NCBI GenBank assembly: GCA_038231255.1
Contig: JBBRLR010000016.1
Span: 5,299 to 69,298, forward strand
Reading direction: 5' to 3'
Length of the DNA stretch: 64,000 bases
DNA from: JALYUS01 sp038231255
Lineage (GTDB): Bacteria > Chloroflexota > Chloroflexia > Thermomicrobiales > JALYUS01
In this document: positions 7,703 through 16,263 of the stretch, piece after piece
Layout of the letters: each line of letters opens with the position of its first letter
Numbering within the stretch: position 1 is the stretch's first letter
Translations under genes and position numbers: made by a program
Notes under the pieces: model-generated
What the model was told of the DNA's origin: nothing
Seen by the model: the letters and a program-made list of their open reading frames with translations, nothing else
Database searches by the model: none

Positions 7703-8884
7703 TCATGCATCCCAGCGGAGATGGAGGTGGAGCAATTTGTGGAACTCCCAGCCGGACAATGCGACAGGCCGGGTGAGATCAAGCCGGAGGCGTGGCAACC
7801 GGTCGAAAATCAGGCGCACCGTGACCGCCGCTTCGTAACGTGAAAGCATCGCGCCGACGCAATGATGCGGCCCGGCACCGAACGCGAGGTGTTTCCCCTC
7901 CGCGCGGTGGATGTCGAAGCGATCCGGTGCGGTCCAGTGCCGTTCATCCCGGTTGGCGGAGGCGATCACCGCCGCGACCGTCGCGCCCGGTTTCAGCGCG
8001 ACACCCGCCACCGTCACCGGGTGGACAACGGTGCGCGTCAGTGTGCCGACGGGCGAGTGCCAGCGCAGCGTCTCCTCAATCGCTTTGCGAAGCATCGCCG
8101 GATCGGCAAGCGCGATCGCCGCCTGCTCCGGGTGCGCGAGGAGCGCCCAAGTCGTGAAGCCGACGATATCGCGCGCTTCCTGCACACCGCCGATAATCAT
8201 CAGCTTGATGCTCGAAAAAATCTCCTCGCGCGTCAGGCGATGATCGCCCCTCGCGTGCAACATCTCGGAAAGAACGCTATCTGTCGGGGCATCTTCGAGG
8301 CGCCGCAGCACTACTTCGATGGCCGCGTCTATCTCTCCGCTGGCGCGGTCCGCGACGGCCTGCTTGACGGGATCGCCCTCGAAATTGGCGATCCCTCCAG
8401 CCAGGTCAATGTACCAGCGCGCGAATTGCGCTTCGTGTACGGCTTCGAGATCGAGGACACGTTGCAGCATCCGCACCGCGAACGGCTCGGCGAAGCGCGT
8501 CATCAGATCGCCCCCGCCGTCGGCCCGGAACGTGTCGAGCAGACCGTTCGCGCATGCCGGAATATCGCGCTCCGCATAGCGGCGGACATTCGTCGGCCGT
8601 AGCGGCGGTTCGAGCGCGTCGCGGAGGTGACGATGATCCGCACCATCGGCGTGCAGCATGTTCTTGCCGATTGTCCGGGTCATCGCGGAGTGCGGCTGCG
8701 CCGACGTGAAATGCGTGGTGTCATTGACGACCTGCCACGCATCGTCCCACCGCGTGACGAACCAAAGATTGACGGATGGCACCCATGCGACGGGCGCTTT
8801 TCCCCGGAGCATCTGGTAGATCGGGTACGGATCGCGTTCCAGCGCCCCGACGCTGATCGCATCGCCAACCTGTGCGGCCTGCAT
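7703..8884 (-). CDS. Cytochrome P450
   Basis: 393 residues, a usual size for soluble bacterial P450s. Heme-binding loop FGAGPHHCVG with Cys 342, K-helix ExxR at 271-274 (EETLRW), and the meander region before it are present. The I-helix reads IIGGVQEARD (231-239), in which the usual acid-alcohol pair (D/E-T) is Gln-Glu. This deviates from the standard oxygen-activation motif and may mark an unusual subgroup. No ferredoxin or reductase gene is adjacent. ATG 8884 has AAAGG about 12 nt upstream; an ATG at 8929 is possible. Divergent from the SH3 gene. Confidence 0.92.
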   Translation of the reverse strand: MQAAQVGDAISVGALERDPYPIYQMLRGKAPVAWVPSVNLWFVTRWDDAWQVVNDTTHFTSAQPHSAMTRTIGKNMLHADGADHRHLRDALEPPLRPTNVRRYAERDIPACANGLLDTFRADGGGDLMTRFAEPFAVRMLQRVLDLEAVHEAQFARWYIDLAGGIANFEGDPVKQAVADRASGEIDAAIEVVLRRLEDAPTDSVLSEMLHARGDHRLTREEIFSSIKLMIIGGVQEARDIVGFTTWALLAHPEQAAIALADPAMLRKAIEETLRWHSPVGTLTRTVVHPVTVAGVALKPGATVAAVIASANRDERHWTAPDRFDIHRAEGKHLAFGAGPHHCVGAMLSRYEAAVTVRLIFDRLPRLRLDLTRPVALSGWEFHKLLHLHLRWDA

Positions 8885-8965
8885 GAACTGATCGCCTTTC
8901 ACTCGGTGCCGGTGGCGCAGACGAATCATACTTGATTGGCGTGTGCGACGTGCCGCGCCGCGAAA

Positions 8966-8995
8966 TTGACCGCATGTGCGTATAACGCGTATGAT
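8966..8995 (+). promoter_or_regulatory. Promoter of SH3-domain gene
   Basis: TTGACC (8966-8971), 18-nt spacer, TATGAT (8990-8995). It lies in the 157-nt divergent gap between the P450 and SH3 genes, 46 nt before the chosen GTG. Confidence 0.5.
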
Positions 8996-9041
8996 GCCCT
9001 GTCATTTTGTCGGCGCGGGCGTGATGGAGGATGGAGACGAC

Positions 9042-9650
9042 GTGGCAGGAGATCGGGACCCGATTGGCAATACCGGGCTGGCGGAACGGCTCGAACAGCA
9101 CTCGCGCCGCAATGGCTTCACGCTCGGCGTGGCGATGGCGCTGTGCATCGTCATCGGTCTCGCTGGGTTCATCTACCTTTATACGCACATCACCATCTTG
9201 CCCGATTTCTCGAACAAACTGACTGTGACCGACGTACCCGCATCGCGCGCGCCGTCCGGTTCGTCTGCCGCCGGATCGCAACTGATTACCCCTGCGGTGA
9301 CCGTCCGACCTGGCACGCCGAACGCGAACGCGACGCAGGTGGCGAATCCTCCCGCCGCTGCCGCAAACAGCACCGCCCCCGCAGGAGGCACGGCGGGCGC
9401 CGGCGCGCGGGCTTCCGGTACGCCGACCGCGTTCAAGGCGAATTTCCGTATCGCCGGTGGATTCACGATCAGGTTTCGCAACGATGCCAGCACATCGAGC
9501 ACCATTATCAAGTCGTTGCCACCCGGCACCGAGTTGCAGTTCCTCAATCAAACGCAGGAAGTTGATGGCGAGGTGTGGCGCAAACTGCGCGACGCCACCG
9601 GGGCCGAAGGCTGGGTGCGCGATATTGACCTCGAGAAAATTCCCGGCTGA
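9042..9650 (+). CDS. Membrane-anchored SH3-domain protein
   Basis: 202 residues. One membrane helix (about 27-47, TLGVAMALCIVIGLAGFIYL) is followed by an Ala/Pro/Thr/Asn-rich linker and a C-terminal bacterial SH3 (SH3b) domain: IRFRNDASTSSTIIKSLPPG, VDGEVWRKLRD, EGWVRDIDL. Such proteins are extracytoplasmic and often bind peptidoglycan or other surface ligands. GTG 9042 is chosen because GGAGGATGGAG lies just upstream; in-frame ATGs at 8976 and 9024 would be earlier starts. The tyrA gene follows after 90 nt with its own promoter-like site. Confidence 0.8.
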   Translation: MAGDRDPIGNTGLAERLEQHSRRNGFTLGVAMALCIVIGLAGFIYLYTHITILPDFSNKLTVTDVPASRAPSGSSAAGSQLITPAVTVRPGTPNANATQVANPPAAAANSTAPAGGTAGAGARASGTPTAFKANFRIAGGFTIRFRNDASTSSTIIKSLPPGTELQFLNQTQEVDGEVWRKLRDATGAEGWVRDIDLEKIPG

Positions 9651-9672
9651 ACCGTGAACCGCCGGGTATGTC

Positions 9673-9681
9673 TGGTATACT
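9673..9681 (+). promoter_or_regulatory. Extended -10 promoter element for tyrA
   Basis: TGGTATACT: a consensus-like TATACT at 9676-9681 preceded by TG one base upstream (extended -10). No good -35 is visible. It is 59 nt before the tyrA ATG. Confidence 0.45.
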
Positions 9682-9740
9682 TCGGTGCATCATCGTGAGA
9701 TTCTCCCACGCGGGATGTACCGGATTGAGGAGCGTTATCC

Positions 9741-10769
9741 ATGCAACAAATTGGCATCATCGGCCTGGGCCTGATCGGGTCGTCGGTCGGGATGGGCCTG
9801 CGCAAATGGGCGAGCGCGGACGGCAAGCAGAAGATCGAGGTCATCGGCTTCGATATTGACGTGGCGAATGAGCGGTATGCCAAAGGGAAACTGAACGCCG
9901 TGGATCGCACGGTCAGTTCGCTGCCGGCGATCGCCGAAGCGTGCGATCTGCTGATCCTCGCGACGCCGGTGCGCGCGATGCGCGATGTTTTCGAGATCAT
10001 CGCCCCGCATGTACGCGAGGGGGCGACGATTACCGATACCGGCAGCACCAAGGCGGAAGTGCTCGAATGGGCGCGCGAACTCCTGCCGCCGACGGTCAAT
10101 TTCGTCGGTAGCCACCCGATGGCGGGCAATACGCGCGGCATCGAGGGAGCGAGCGCGGAGTTGTTCACCGGAGCAACGTGGGTCGTCATCCCAACCGTCA
10201 CAGCGGGTGACGCGGCAGTGCAGAATGTTGTCGGGCTAGTCAACGCGCTCGGCGCGACGCCGCGTTTCCTCGACGCGGCGGAACATGACGCCTATGTGGC
10301 CGGCATCAGCCATTTGCCGCTCGCCGTCTCCGCCGCACTCGTCCATGCGCTCAGTGCGGACTCCTCGTGGCGGGATATGAAGACACTCACCGCCGGCGGG
10401 TTCCGCGACACGACGCGCCTCGCTGCGGGCGATCCGGTCATGTCGCGCGACATCTTCCTGACGAATCGCGTCGGCATCTCCCGCTGGCTCGACCGGCAGA
10501 TTGATGAACTCGAAAAACTGCGCGCCTTGCTCACCGAAACCGGCGAGGAAAGCGAGACACGTATCGAGGAATGGTTCACGAAAGCGCGCGATACCCGCGC
10601 TGAGTGGGCGACGCAGGAAGGCAAGAGCGGCGATCTCCTGCAAAGCACGAGCGATGAGATGAACGAGGATATGAAATCGTCCTTCGGGCGGCTCTTCTTT
10701 GGCAACCTCGCCAGCCGCAAGCGCAAACTCCCCGGCCTCAATACCCCCACCGACCGCCGCCCATCGTAG
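9741..10769 (+). CDS. tyrA: Prephenate dehydrogenase
   Basis: 342 residues. The NAD(P)-binding fold starts at the first residues (IGIIGLGLIGSSVGMGLRKW, GxGxxG), with LLILATPVRAM and the TDTGSTKAEV segment, then the catalytic FVGSHPMAGNTRGIEGA motif (active-site His) and the helical C-terminal domain (ISHLPLAVSAALVHAL, AGGFRDTTRLAAGDP). It oxidatively decarboxylates prephenate to 4-hydroxyphenylpyruvate in tyrosine synthesis. The last 40 or so residues (after TEEESE-like helices) form a charged tail longer than usual. No ACT domain is seen. An extended -10 site precedes it. Confidence 0.93.
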   Translation: MQQIGIIGLGLIGSSVGMGLRKWASADGKQKIEVIGFDIDVANERYAKGKLNAVDRTVSSLPAIAEACDLLILATPVRAMRDVFEIIAPHVREGATITDTGSTKAEVLEWARELLPPTVNFVGSHPMAGNTRGIEGASAELFTGATWVVIPTVTAGDAAVQNVVGLVNALGATPRFLDAAEHDAYVAGISHLPLAVSAALVHALSADSSWRDMKTLTAGGFRDTTRLAAGDPVMSRDIFLTNRVGISRWLDRQIDELEKLRALLTETGEESETRIEEWFTKARDTRAEWATQEGKSGDLLQSTSDEMNEDMKSSFGRLFFGNLASRKRKLPGLNTPTDRRPS

Positions 10770-10778
10770 GGATGTTTG

Positions 10779-10843
10779 AACCACGAAGGCGCGAAGAACA
10801 CGAAGGAGAGAGGAGAGTTCGTACTCTTCGCGCCTTCGTGGTT
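10779..10843. repeat. R1 inverted repeat (GCGCGAAG type)
   Basis: Perfect 18-bp stem, 10779-10796 with 10826-10843, between the convergent tyrA and hypothetical genes. It begins 9 nt after the tyrA stop and could terminate both transcripts. Confidence 0.9.
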
Positions 10844-10851
10844 AATGCATC

Positions 10852-11373
10852 CTACGGAACCAGCGACCAGTCTGCGGGGAGTTCGTAGGAGTAGAGTTGA
10901 TCGTCCACGGGGACGCCGCCGGAGCGGATGCGGCCACGGTCGCGGCGACGCACGCGCAGGACGTTGTTGTGGACCTGGACGATTCGCCGCGCCTTAAGGT
11001 TGAAGAGCACGAGGCCACCCCGCGCCGCTTTCATACTCGCTTCGCGCGTCCGCTCGTCGAGGACACGGAAGACGGGCGGCGTTTGTTCCGACGCGGCGTC
11101 GAGGAGCCGGTGCAGCCGTTCGGAAGTGTCCGGCGTGATATGCTCGTCGAAGACGGCGAGGCCGCTGGCGACATCTTTCGCCACCTGATCGTCGTACGGC
11201 GCGACGGCGCGCAATAACTCGCCGACGGATGATGGGCGGTGGCTGCATGCCGCGATCAGCGGCTTCAAACTGCCCACCGGGGCGACGAAACTGACGCTCC
11301 CGCGCGCGTCTATCACCGTGAAACGCATCGTATTCGAGAGAAACTGCGTCCTCGATTCGATCTCCACAGACAT
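10852..11373 (-). CDS. Conserved-looking protein of unknown function
   Basis: 173 residues from ATG 11373 (MSVEIESRTQFLSNTMRF). I do not recognise the family. The N-terminal half has a strand-rich stretch (TVIDARGSVSFVAPVGSLKPL) and a helical section (ELLRAVAPYDDQVAKDVASG). The C-terminal half is basic (NLKARRIVQVHNNVLRVRRR), ending with LYSYELPADWSLVP. No signal peptide or membrane segment. Reading frame and codon use fit a real gene, whereas the open frame upstream of this ATG crosses a repeat and looks non-coding. Confidence 0.6.
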   Translation of the reverse strand: MSVEIESRTQFLSNTMRFTVIDARGSVSFVAPVGSLKPLIAACSHRPSSVGELLRAVAPYDDQVAKDVASGLAVFDEHITPDTSERLHRLLDAASEQTPPVFRVLDERTREASMKAARGGLVLFNLKARRIVQVHNNVLRVRRRDRGRIRSGGVPVDDQLYSYELPADWSLVP

Positions 11374-11451
11374 CGGTCTGCCATGCTCCCCTTCGCGCAA
11401 AAAGAGGGCGACACTGCGCCCTGTACGTATGCGCGTATGATACCACACAGG

Positions 11452-11529
11452 GAAGTTCGAGGTTCGCGGCTCGAAGAAGGGAGGAACCACTACTCCGAAC
11501 CTCGACCCGCGAACCCCAAACCCCAAACT
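11452..11529. repeat. R6 heptamer inverted tract (unit AACCCCA)
   Basis: Left part (11452-11474) and right part (11495-11529) are imperfect complements; the right part contains AACCCCA repeated at a 7-bp step. It lies 70 nt before the Lrp-family gene. Confidence 0.7.
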
Positions 11530-11599
11530 GCCCCTGCTGCTACAATACGCGGCATGTGCATCGTGCATACCGCGAATAACCGAGAGGAGCGCACCGCAT

Positions 11600-12067
11600 A
11601 TGGCCGTGGACCTCGACGAGATTGACCGCACGATCCTGCGTTTGTTGCAGGAGAATGCCCGCACGCCGAACGCCGAGATCGGGCGCACCGTCGGGCTGTC
11701 CGGGCAGTCGGTGCAGGAGCGGATCCGCAAACTCGAGGTCGCGGGGATCGTGCGCGGGTACGAGGTGAATCTCGATGCGGCGCTGCTCGGGTTGGAGGTG
11801 ACGGCTTTCATCGAGATCACGATCCCGACCGGGCGCAACTACGACGAGGAATACAGGGGTATTAGCGCCTTCACGGGGCGCGAGATGGAAGTGCTCGAAC
11901 AGCACGGTGTCGCGGGGGATATTGACATGATCCTCAAGGTGCGTTGCGTGGACATCACGCACCTGAACGGCCTGATGAACCGTCTGCACGGCGCGACCCG
12001 CTCCCACACGAAAACAATCATCGTCCTCGGCACCCGTAAAGAAACGCAACGTGCTCCTCTCCCCTAG
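11600..12067 (+). CDS. Lrp/AsnC family transcriptional regulator
   Basis: 155 residues. N-terminal HTH: LDEIDRTILRLLQENARTPNAEIGRTVGLS and VQERIRKLEVAGIVRGY; C-terminal RAM ligand-binding domain from about residue 60 (VTAFIEITIP, VAGDIDMILKVRCVDITHLNGLM). Such proteins sense amino acids or related metabolites and control nearby metabolic genes. GAGAGGAG precedes the ATG by 8 nt. Its target is unknown; the divergent hypothetical at 10852 and the DtxR gene downstream are the closest candidates. A TACAAT hexamer at 11541-11546 may be its -10. Confidence 0.92.
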   Translation: MAVDLDEIDRTILRLLQENARTPNAEIGRTVGLSGQSVQERIRKLEVAGIVRGYEVNLDAALLGLEVTAFIEITIPTGRNYDEEYRGISAFTGREMEVLEQHGVAGDIDMILKVRCVDITHLNGLMNRLHGATRSHTKTIIVLGTRKETQRAPLP

Positions 12068-12092
12068 CAAGTCATCCGAACGCCGTCCTTTC

Positions 12093-12120
12093 GCCGCCTC
12101 ATGCGTTTGCATGAGGCGGC
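12093..12120 (+). terminator. Terminator hairpin after the Lrp gene
   Basis: Perfect 12-bp stem (12093-12104 with 12109-12120) and 4-nt loop, 25 nt after the Lrp-gene stop, followed by only a weak T stretch. Its right arm overlaps the -35 of the next gene. Confidence 0.65.
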
Positions 12121-12135
12121 ATCATTACCTATACT
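12107..12135 (+). promoter_or_regulatory. Promoter of DtxR-family gene
   Basis: TTGCAT (12107-12112), 17-nt spacer, TATACT (12130-12135). A 14-bp dyad starts at the last base of the -10. Confidence 0.55.
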
Positions 12136-12148
12136 TTACGCAAGTAAA
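12135..12148. promoter_or_regulatory. Candidate operator dyad of DtxR-family regulator
   Basis: TTTAC-GCAA-GTAAA, a perfect inverted repeat overlapping the -10 edge and the likely transcription start. Position suggests metal-dependent autorepression; the sequence does not match the classical DtxR or MntR boxes. Confidence 0.45.
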
Positions 12149-12195
12149 CGGACACCTATTGGGCACAAAAACGAAGCGAGCGATGGGGGAGAAGC

Positions 12196-12861
12196 ATGGC
12201 GAGCGCGACAATCGAGGAGTATCTGGAGATGGTCTATCGCCTCGACCAGAAGGGCGGGCCGGTGATCGGGGCGCGGCTGGCGGAGGCGGTCGGCGTTTCC
12301 GCCCCGACGGTGACACAAACATTGAAACGGATGGTCAAGGACGGCTATGTGCGCATGAACGCGCAGAAAGAGATCGCGCTCACGCCCGCCGGGATGGAGC
12401 AGGTGCGCTCGATCCAGCGGCGGCATCGCTTATCGGAACTGCTGCTAACGGACATCCTCGGCTTCGACTGGCTCCGCGCGCACAACGAAGCGGTGAAGTT
12501 CCAGCACGTCATGTCGCCTGAGGTCGCGACGGCAATCTCGCGTAAATTGGGCGACCCGCTCACCTGCCCGCACGGCAACCCGATCCCCGGCAACATCCCG
12601 GACGACTACACCGAGGAGGACCTGCGTTCCCTCGCGGCGGTGCCCGTCGGCGAAACGGTCATCGTCCGCCGCATCACCGAAGACGGCGAGGAGGAGCCGC
12701 AACTGCTCGGTTACTTCTATGAGAAGGGCCTGCTTCCCGGCACGACGATGACCATTCTCGAACAGGCCCCCTATGCCGGTACGGTCACCGTCCAGAAGGA
12801 CGGCAAGGAACTCGCCCTCGGCGTCCGCGCCGCCCAGGAACTGCTCGTCGCCCCGGCATGA
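12196..12861 (+). CDS. DtxR/MntR-family metal-dependent regulator
   Basis: 221 residues. Order: winged HTH (ATIEEYLEMVYRLDQ, LAEAVGVSAPTVTQTLKRMVKDGYV), dimerisation/metal-binding domain (RRHRLSELLLTDILGF, FQHVMSPEVATAISRKLGDP, CPHGNPIPG) and a C-terminal FeoA/SH3-like domain (LGYFYEKGLLPGTTMTI, LGVRAAQELLV). The metal-site signature CPHGNPIPG and the HxxE-type helices are intact. It should repress iron or manganese uptake genes when metal is bound. Start ATG 12196 follows GGGGAGAAGC. A dyad at 12135-12148 may be its own site. Confidence 0.93.
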   Translation: MASATIEEYLEMVYRLDQKGGPVIGARLAEAVGVSAPTVTQTLKRMVKDGYVRMNAQKEIALTPAGMEQVRSIQRRHRLSELLLTDILGFDWLRAHNEAVKFQHVMSPEVATAISRKLGDPLTCPHGNPIPGNIPDDYTEEDLRSLAAVPVGETVIVRRITEDGEEEPQLLGYFYEKGLLPGTTMTILEQAPYAGTVTVQKDGKELALGVRAAQELLVAPA

Positions 12862-12910
12862 GGTTTGCGCCCACCATGCCGCGCGCCTATACTGGCGGTC
12901 GGGTTGACGT

Positions 12911-13978
12911 GTGGCAGCGGGCAAGGTGGCAGTGGTGACGGGAGCGGCGAACGGCGGCGAGGGGAAGCACTGGTTAGGGAGTGTGCGGGGGCGACTCCTG
13001 CTCTCGCTCGGGTTCGCGCTGTTCGTGCTGATGGGCCTGACGCTCTTCGCGGACAGCCGCAAACTCGCCGATGCGCTGCGGGCATTCCACTGGCCGTTGC
13101 TCGTCCCGATTCTGCTCCTCACTTCGTTCAACTACGCTCTCCGCTTCGTCAAATGGCAGTATTACCTGCGGCGGGTTGGTATTACGGAATTGCCAACGCA
13201 CTTGTCCGCCCGGATTTTCTTCGCGAACTTTACGATGGCGATGACGCCCGGCAAGGTCGGCGAGGTCTTCAAATCGCTCCTGCTGCGTGAGGCGATTGGC
13301 ACGCCGATCGCCGTCAGCGCGCCGATCATTGTCGTCGAGCGGATGACGGATGGGATCGCGATGCTCTTGCTCGCCTCCGTGGGCTTGGTGATCTTCCGAT
13401 ACGGCGTGCCGGTCTTCGCGACAATCGCGCTGCTCGGTGCGCTCGGCTTGCTGCTCTTGCAGCAGCGGTGGCTGATCCGGCGAATCATTGACGTGGGCGA
13501 GCGAATCCGCCCCCTTGCCGCCTTCACGCATCATGTGCACACCTTCTACGACAGCACCTACGCCCTGCTCCGTCCGGCGCCGCTCCTCTTCGCGACGATA
13601 ATCGGCCTCATCTCCTGGTTGGGGGAGTGCGTCGCGTTCTTTCTCGTCCTCGTCGGGTTGGGGTTCGCGGGCACGCCGCGCTTCCTACTGACGGCGATGT
13701 TCGTGCTCGCCGCCGCCTCGCTGATCGGCTCGGTGTCGCTCCTGCCCGGCGGCCTCGGCGCGGCGGAGATCGGCATGACGGCGATGCTCCTCGCGCTGAT
13801 CACCGATCCGCTGATGACGCACGATGTCGCAGTGGCGGCAACACTGTTGATCCGTTTCTGCACGCTCTGGTTCGGCGTCGCGCTCGGCCTCGTCGCTTTG
13901 ACGACCGTGCGCGGGCTACTGGGTAGCCGGAAGCGCGTCGCGAAGAAAGCGCTCGCGGGTGTGTTGCACGGTGATTAA
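12911..13978 (+). CDS. Flippase-like integral membrane protein (UPF0104/LPG synthase TM family)
   Basis: 355 residues, about eight membrane helices. Family features are LLLTSFNYALRFVKWQYYLRRVGI, ANFTMAMTPGKVGEVFKSLLL and, later, SLLPGGLGAAEIGMTAMLL. This is the membrane half of lysylphosphatidylglycerol-synthase-type proteins, without the transferase half; stand-alone forms are presumed lipid or glycan-lipid flippases. GTG 12911 is the earliest start; GTG 12932 has AAGG 7 nt upstream and is a good alternative. The next gene starts immediately after its stop. Confidence 0.85.
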   Translation: MAAGKVAVVTGAANGGEGKHWLGSVRGRLLLSLGFALFVLMGLTLFADSRKLADALRAFHWPLLVPILLLTSFNYALRFVKWQYYLRRVGITELPTHLSARIFFANFTMAMTPGKVGEVFKSLLLREAIGTPIAVSAPIIVVERMTDGIAMLLLASVGLVIFRYGVPVFATIALLGALGLLLLQQRWLIRRIIDVGERIRPLAAFTHHVHTFYDSTYALLRPAPLLFATIIGLISWLGECVAFFLVLVGLGFAGTPRFLLTAMFVLAAASLIGSVSLLPGGLGAAEIGMTAMLLALITDPLMTHDVAVAATLLIRFCTLWFGVALGLVALTTVRGLLGSRKRVAKKALAGVLHGD

Positions 13979-14782
13979 TTGATCGAAGTGAGGTGGAGTA
14001 TCTTTCGCCCAGCCGCGCGCCGTTTGCTTGTCGCCGTGTTCGGTATCGCGCTGCTCGTTGGGTGCGGGGGCGGTAGTTCGCCGACAGCGACACCGGCCGT
14101 CAAACCGACGACGACGCCACCGCCGACGCTCGACCCGATCCACATCCGCACGGGGAGCGCGATCATACCCAGCCCGACTGGGCAGATTGCTAACAGCGCC
14201 ACCAATCCGCCTAGTAGCGCGCTAACGTCCCCGCCGCCTGGCGTGATCCCGGCACTCGTCGCAGTACCGACCGTCACGACGGGCACCGTGCTGCAACCGC
14301 TGTCGGGCGGCCAGACGTTCGCGACCGCCGATAAGAAGGCGACGATCCGCTACCCGGACAACTGGGACGCCCAGACCGCACCGAACGCCGCGCAGTTCAC
14401 CCCGAAGGGCGCGTCGCCGACCGATCCGAACGTGACCCGCGTCACCTTTAACGGCCTGCCGGTGCAACTCGATCTGCTTTCGGGCGACAACGCACAGAAT
14501 TACTTGCAAACCCTCGCCTCGCAAACGACCGGGCGGGGTGCGACGAACCTCCAGGTCCGTTCGATTGATCGCGTCCGCCTCGGCAGCGCGGGAGGATTGG
14601 AAGCGGTGCGCATCGTCGTCGCCTACACGCAGGGCGCCCCGGTCGTCTCCGAGCAGGTGATTGTCCAGCCGCAGGGGAGCGACACGACCTGGTTTATCAG
14701 CGCCACCGCCCCCGCCGCCGACTTCGCCACCAAATGGGCGCCAATCATTGATGGCATCGCGGGCAGCGTCACCTTTCCCTGA
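13979..14782 (+). CDS. Lipoprotein with PsbP-like domain
   Basis: 267 residues from TTG 13979; GTG 13988 is another possible start. Signal peptide with lipobox LLVGC (Cys 29), a Thr/Pro-rich stretch, then a globular domain from about residue 105: ATIRYPDNWDAQTAP, FTPKGASPTDPNVTRVTF, and the terminal AAPAADFATKW-like helix before GSVTFP. The pattern (YPxxW ... DGIAGSVTF) resembles PsbP/DcrB-fold surface proteins. It directly abuts the flippase-like gene, so it is probably co-transcribed and exported to the outer face of the membrane. Function unknown. Confidence 0.78.
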   Translation: MIEVRWSIFRPAARRLLVAVFGIALLVGCGGGSSPTATPAVKPTTTPPPTLDPIHIRTGSAIIPSPTGQIANSATNPPSSALTSPPPGVIPALVAVPTVTTGTVLQPLSGGQTFATADKKATIRYPDNWDAQTAPNAAQFTPKGASPTDPNVTRVTFNGLPVQLDLLSGDNAQNYLQTLASQTTGRGATNLQVRSIDRVRLGSAGGLEAVRIVVAYTQGAPVVSEQVIVQPQGSDTTWFISATAPAADFATKWAPIIDGIAGSVTFP

Positions 14783-14994
14783 GTATCATCGAGCGAAGTG
14801 GCAGCGATTGATCGTTCAGGAAATCAAATGCCGGATTGCGTGCCGCTGCATACAGCCATTCCTGCTCATCAATATCCGCGTCGTCCGCCATGAAGAGCAC
14901 TACGCGAACCCGACCCGGCCTGACTACTGTAGCAGGCTGATCCAGATGCAGTACATCTTACTCATCATATCGCTCGCGGCAGTGGTTCAGTACT

Positions 14995-16218
14995 TCACCG
15001 CGCCGCACGGTCGCCGCCCTGCCGCTCGGACAGGGTGCGACGATGCTCCTCCTTGACGCTGCGGAGGAGGCCGCCATCCATGAGCAAATCCAGGCCGGCG
15101 AGCGCCATCGCCTTGGCGGCGAGTAACATGTTGCGGTAGCCGAGATCGCTATCCGCCGCCGCGACGACCTGCGCCGAATGCCACGGGATCACCCGCTCCG
15201 TGATCGGGAAACCCGTCTCGACGGAGGGCACGAGGTACGAGACATTGCCCCAGTCGGTGCTGCCGAGCGCTTCGCCAAGGCGCGGGTGCGGCATGTGCAG
15301 GCCGAGATCGTCGAAGTGTCGGCGGACGCGGCGGGCGAGCGTGTAGTTCGTAATCATGTCCGTATATGGCTCTTCCGGGCGGCTCCACGCGAGGCGCGCG
15401 CCCGTCATCTCGCCCGCACCCTCCGCGACCCGCTTCACCTTCGCGACGAGTTGCTCCATCGCCCGCACGGTCGCCGCACGGACATAAAAGACGGCGCGGG
15501 CGTATTCCGGCACGATATTTGGCGCGTCGCCACCGTGCGTGATAATGCCGTGGATGCGCGCGTCGGGCGTGACGTGCTGCCGGAGGGCGTTGATGCCATT
15601 GAAGGTCTCGATCACGGCATTGAGGGCGTTGATGCCGTTGAAGGGGTCGGCGGCAGCGTGCGCGGCACGGCCGTGGAACTCCATCACGACGGTCGAGACG
15701 GCGAGCGACAAGCCGCTACCCGGCTCGGTCGGCACGGTCGCCTCGTTCGTGCCGGGGTGCGCACCCAGCGCGGCGTCAATGTCTTCGAAGGCGCCGTGCC
15801 GCGCCATGATGACCTTGCCGCCAACGGCCTCCTCGGCGGGCGTGCCGAAGACGACGATCGTGCCCGCGACATCATCCAGCGCGGCGGCGAGGCCGATCCC
15901 CGCACCCATCGCGGCGCAGGCGATCAGGTTGTGCCCGCAGGCATGGCCGAGGCCGGGCAGCGCGTCGTACTCGGAAAGAAAGGCGATGCGCGGCGCCCCC
16001 TGCCCCTTTTCGGCGCGGAAGGCGGTTGGCAGGTCGGCGATGCCCCGCGCGGTCGCGAAGCCGTACCGCTCCAGCATCGTCGCGACTGCCTGCGAGGAAG
16101 TGACCTCCTCCATCGCGATCTCCGGGTGCGCGTGAATAAACCGGCTCACCGCGAGGATGTCGCCCGTCGCGTCATCAATCGCCCGCAACACCTTCTCGCG
16201 CAACGCCGCCTCCGCCAT
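14995..16218 (-). CDS. M20-family amidohydrolase (AbgB/PM20D2-like)
   Basis: 407 residues. Metal-site motifs: FIHAHPEIAMEE, LPGLGHACGHNLIACAAMG, GTPAEEAVGGKV (general-base Glu), then the dimerisation domain with FHGRAAHAAADPFNGINAL and IHGIITHGGDAPNIVPEYA, and SYLVPSVETGFPI plus WHSAQV near the end. Family members hydrolyse N-acyl or p-aminobenzoyl amino acids. ATG 16218 follows AAGGAGG; an upstream ATG at 16260 is less likely. It is a diverged tandem paralogue of the gene at 16497-17726 in the same orientation, separated by R5 repeats. Confidence 0.9.
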   Translation of the reverse strand: MAEAALREKVLRAIDDATGDILAVSRFIHAHPEIAMEEVTSSQAVATMLERYGFATARGIADLPTAFRAEKGQGAPRIAFLSEYDALPGLGHACGHNLIACAAMGAGIGLAAALDDVAGTIVVFGTPAEEAVGGKVIMARHGAFEDIDAALGAHPGTNEATVPTEPGSGLSLAVSTVVMEFHGRAAHAAADPFNGINALNAVIETFNGINALRQHVTPDARIHGIITHGGDAPNIVPEYARAVFYVRAATVRAMEQLVAKVKRVAEGAGEMTGARLAWSRPEEPYTDMITNYTLARRVRRHFDDLGLHMPHPRLGEALGSTDWGNVSYLVPSVETGFPITERVIPWHSAQVVAAADSDLGYRNMLLAAKAMALAGLDLLMDGGLLRSVKEEHRRTLSERQGGDRAAR

Positions 16219-16263
16219 CTTCCGCCTGCCTCCTTCACGACTCATCAATACCGGAAACATATG

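Noticed and set aside
11373..11838. 155-residue N-terminal extension of the hypothetical protein
   Set aside because: It overlaps the divergent Lrp gene and a heptamer repeat and has shadow-like composition.
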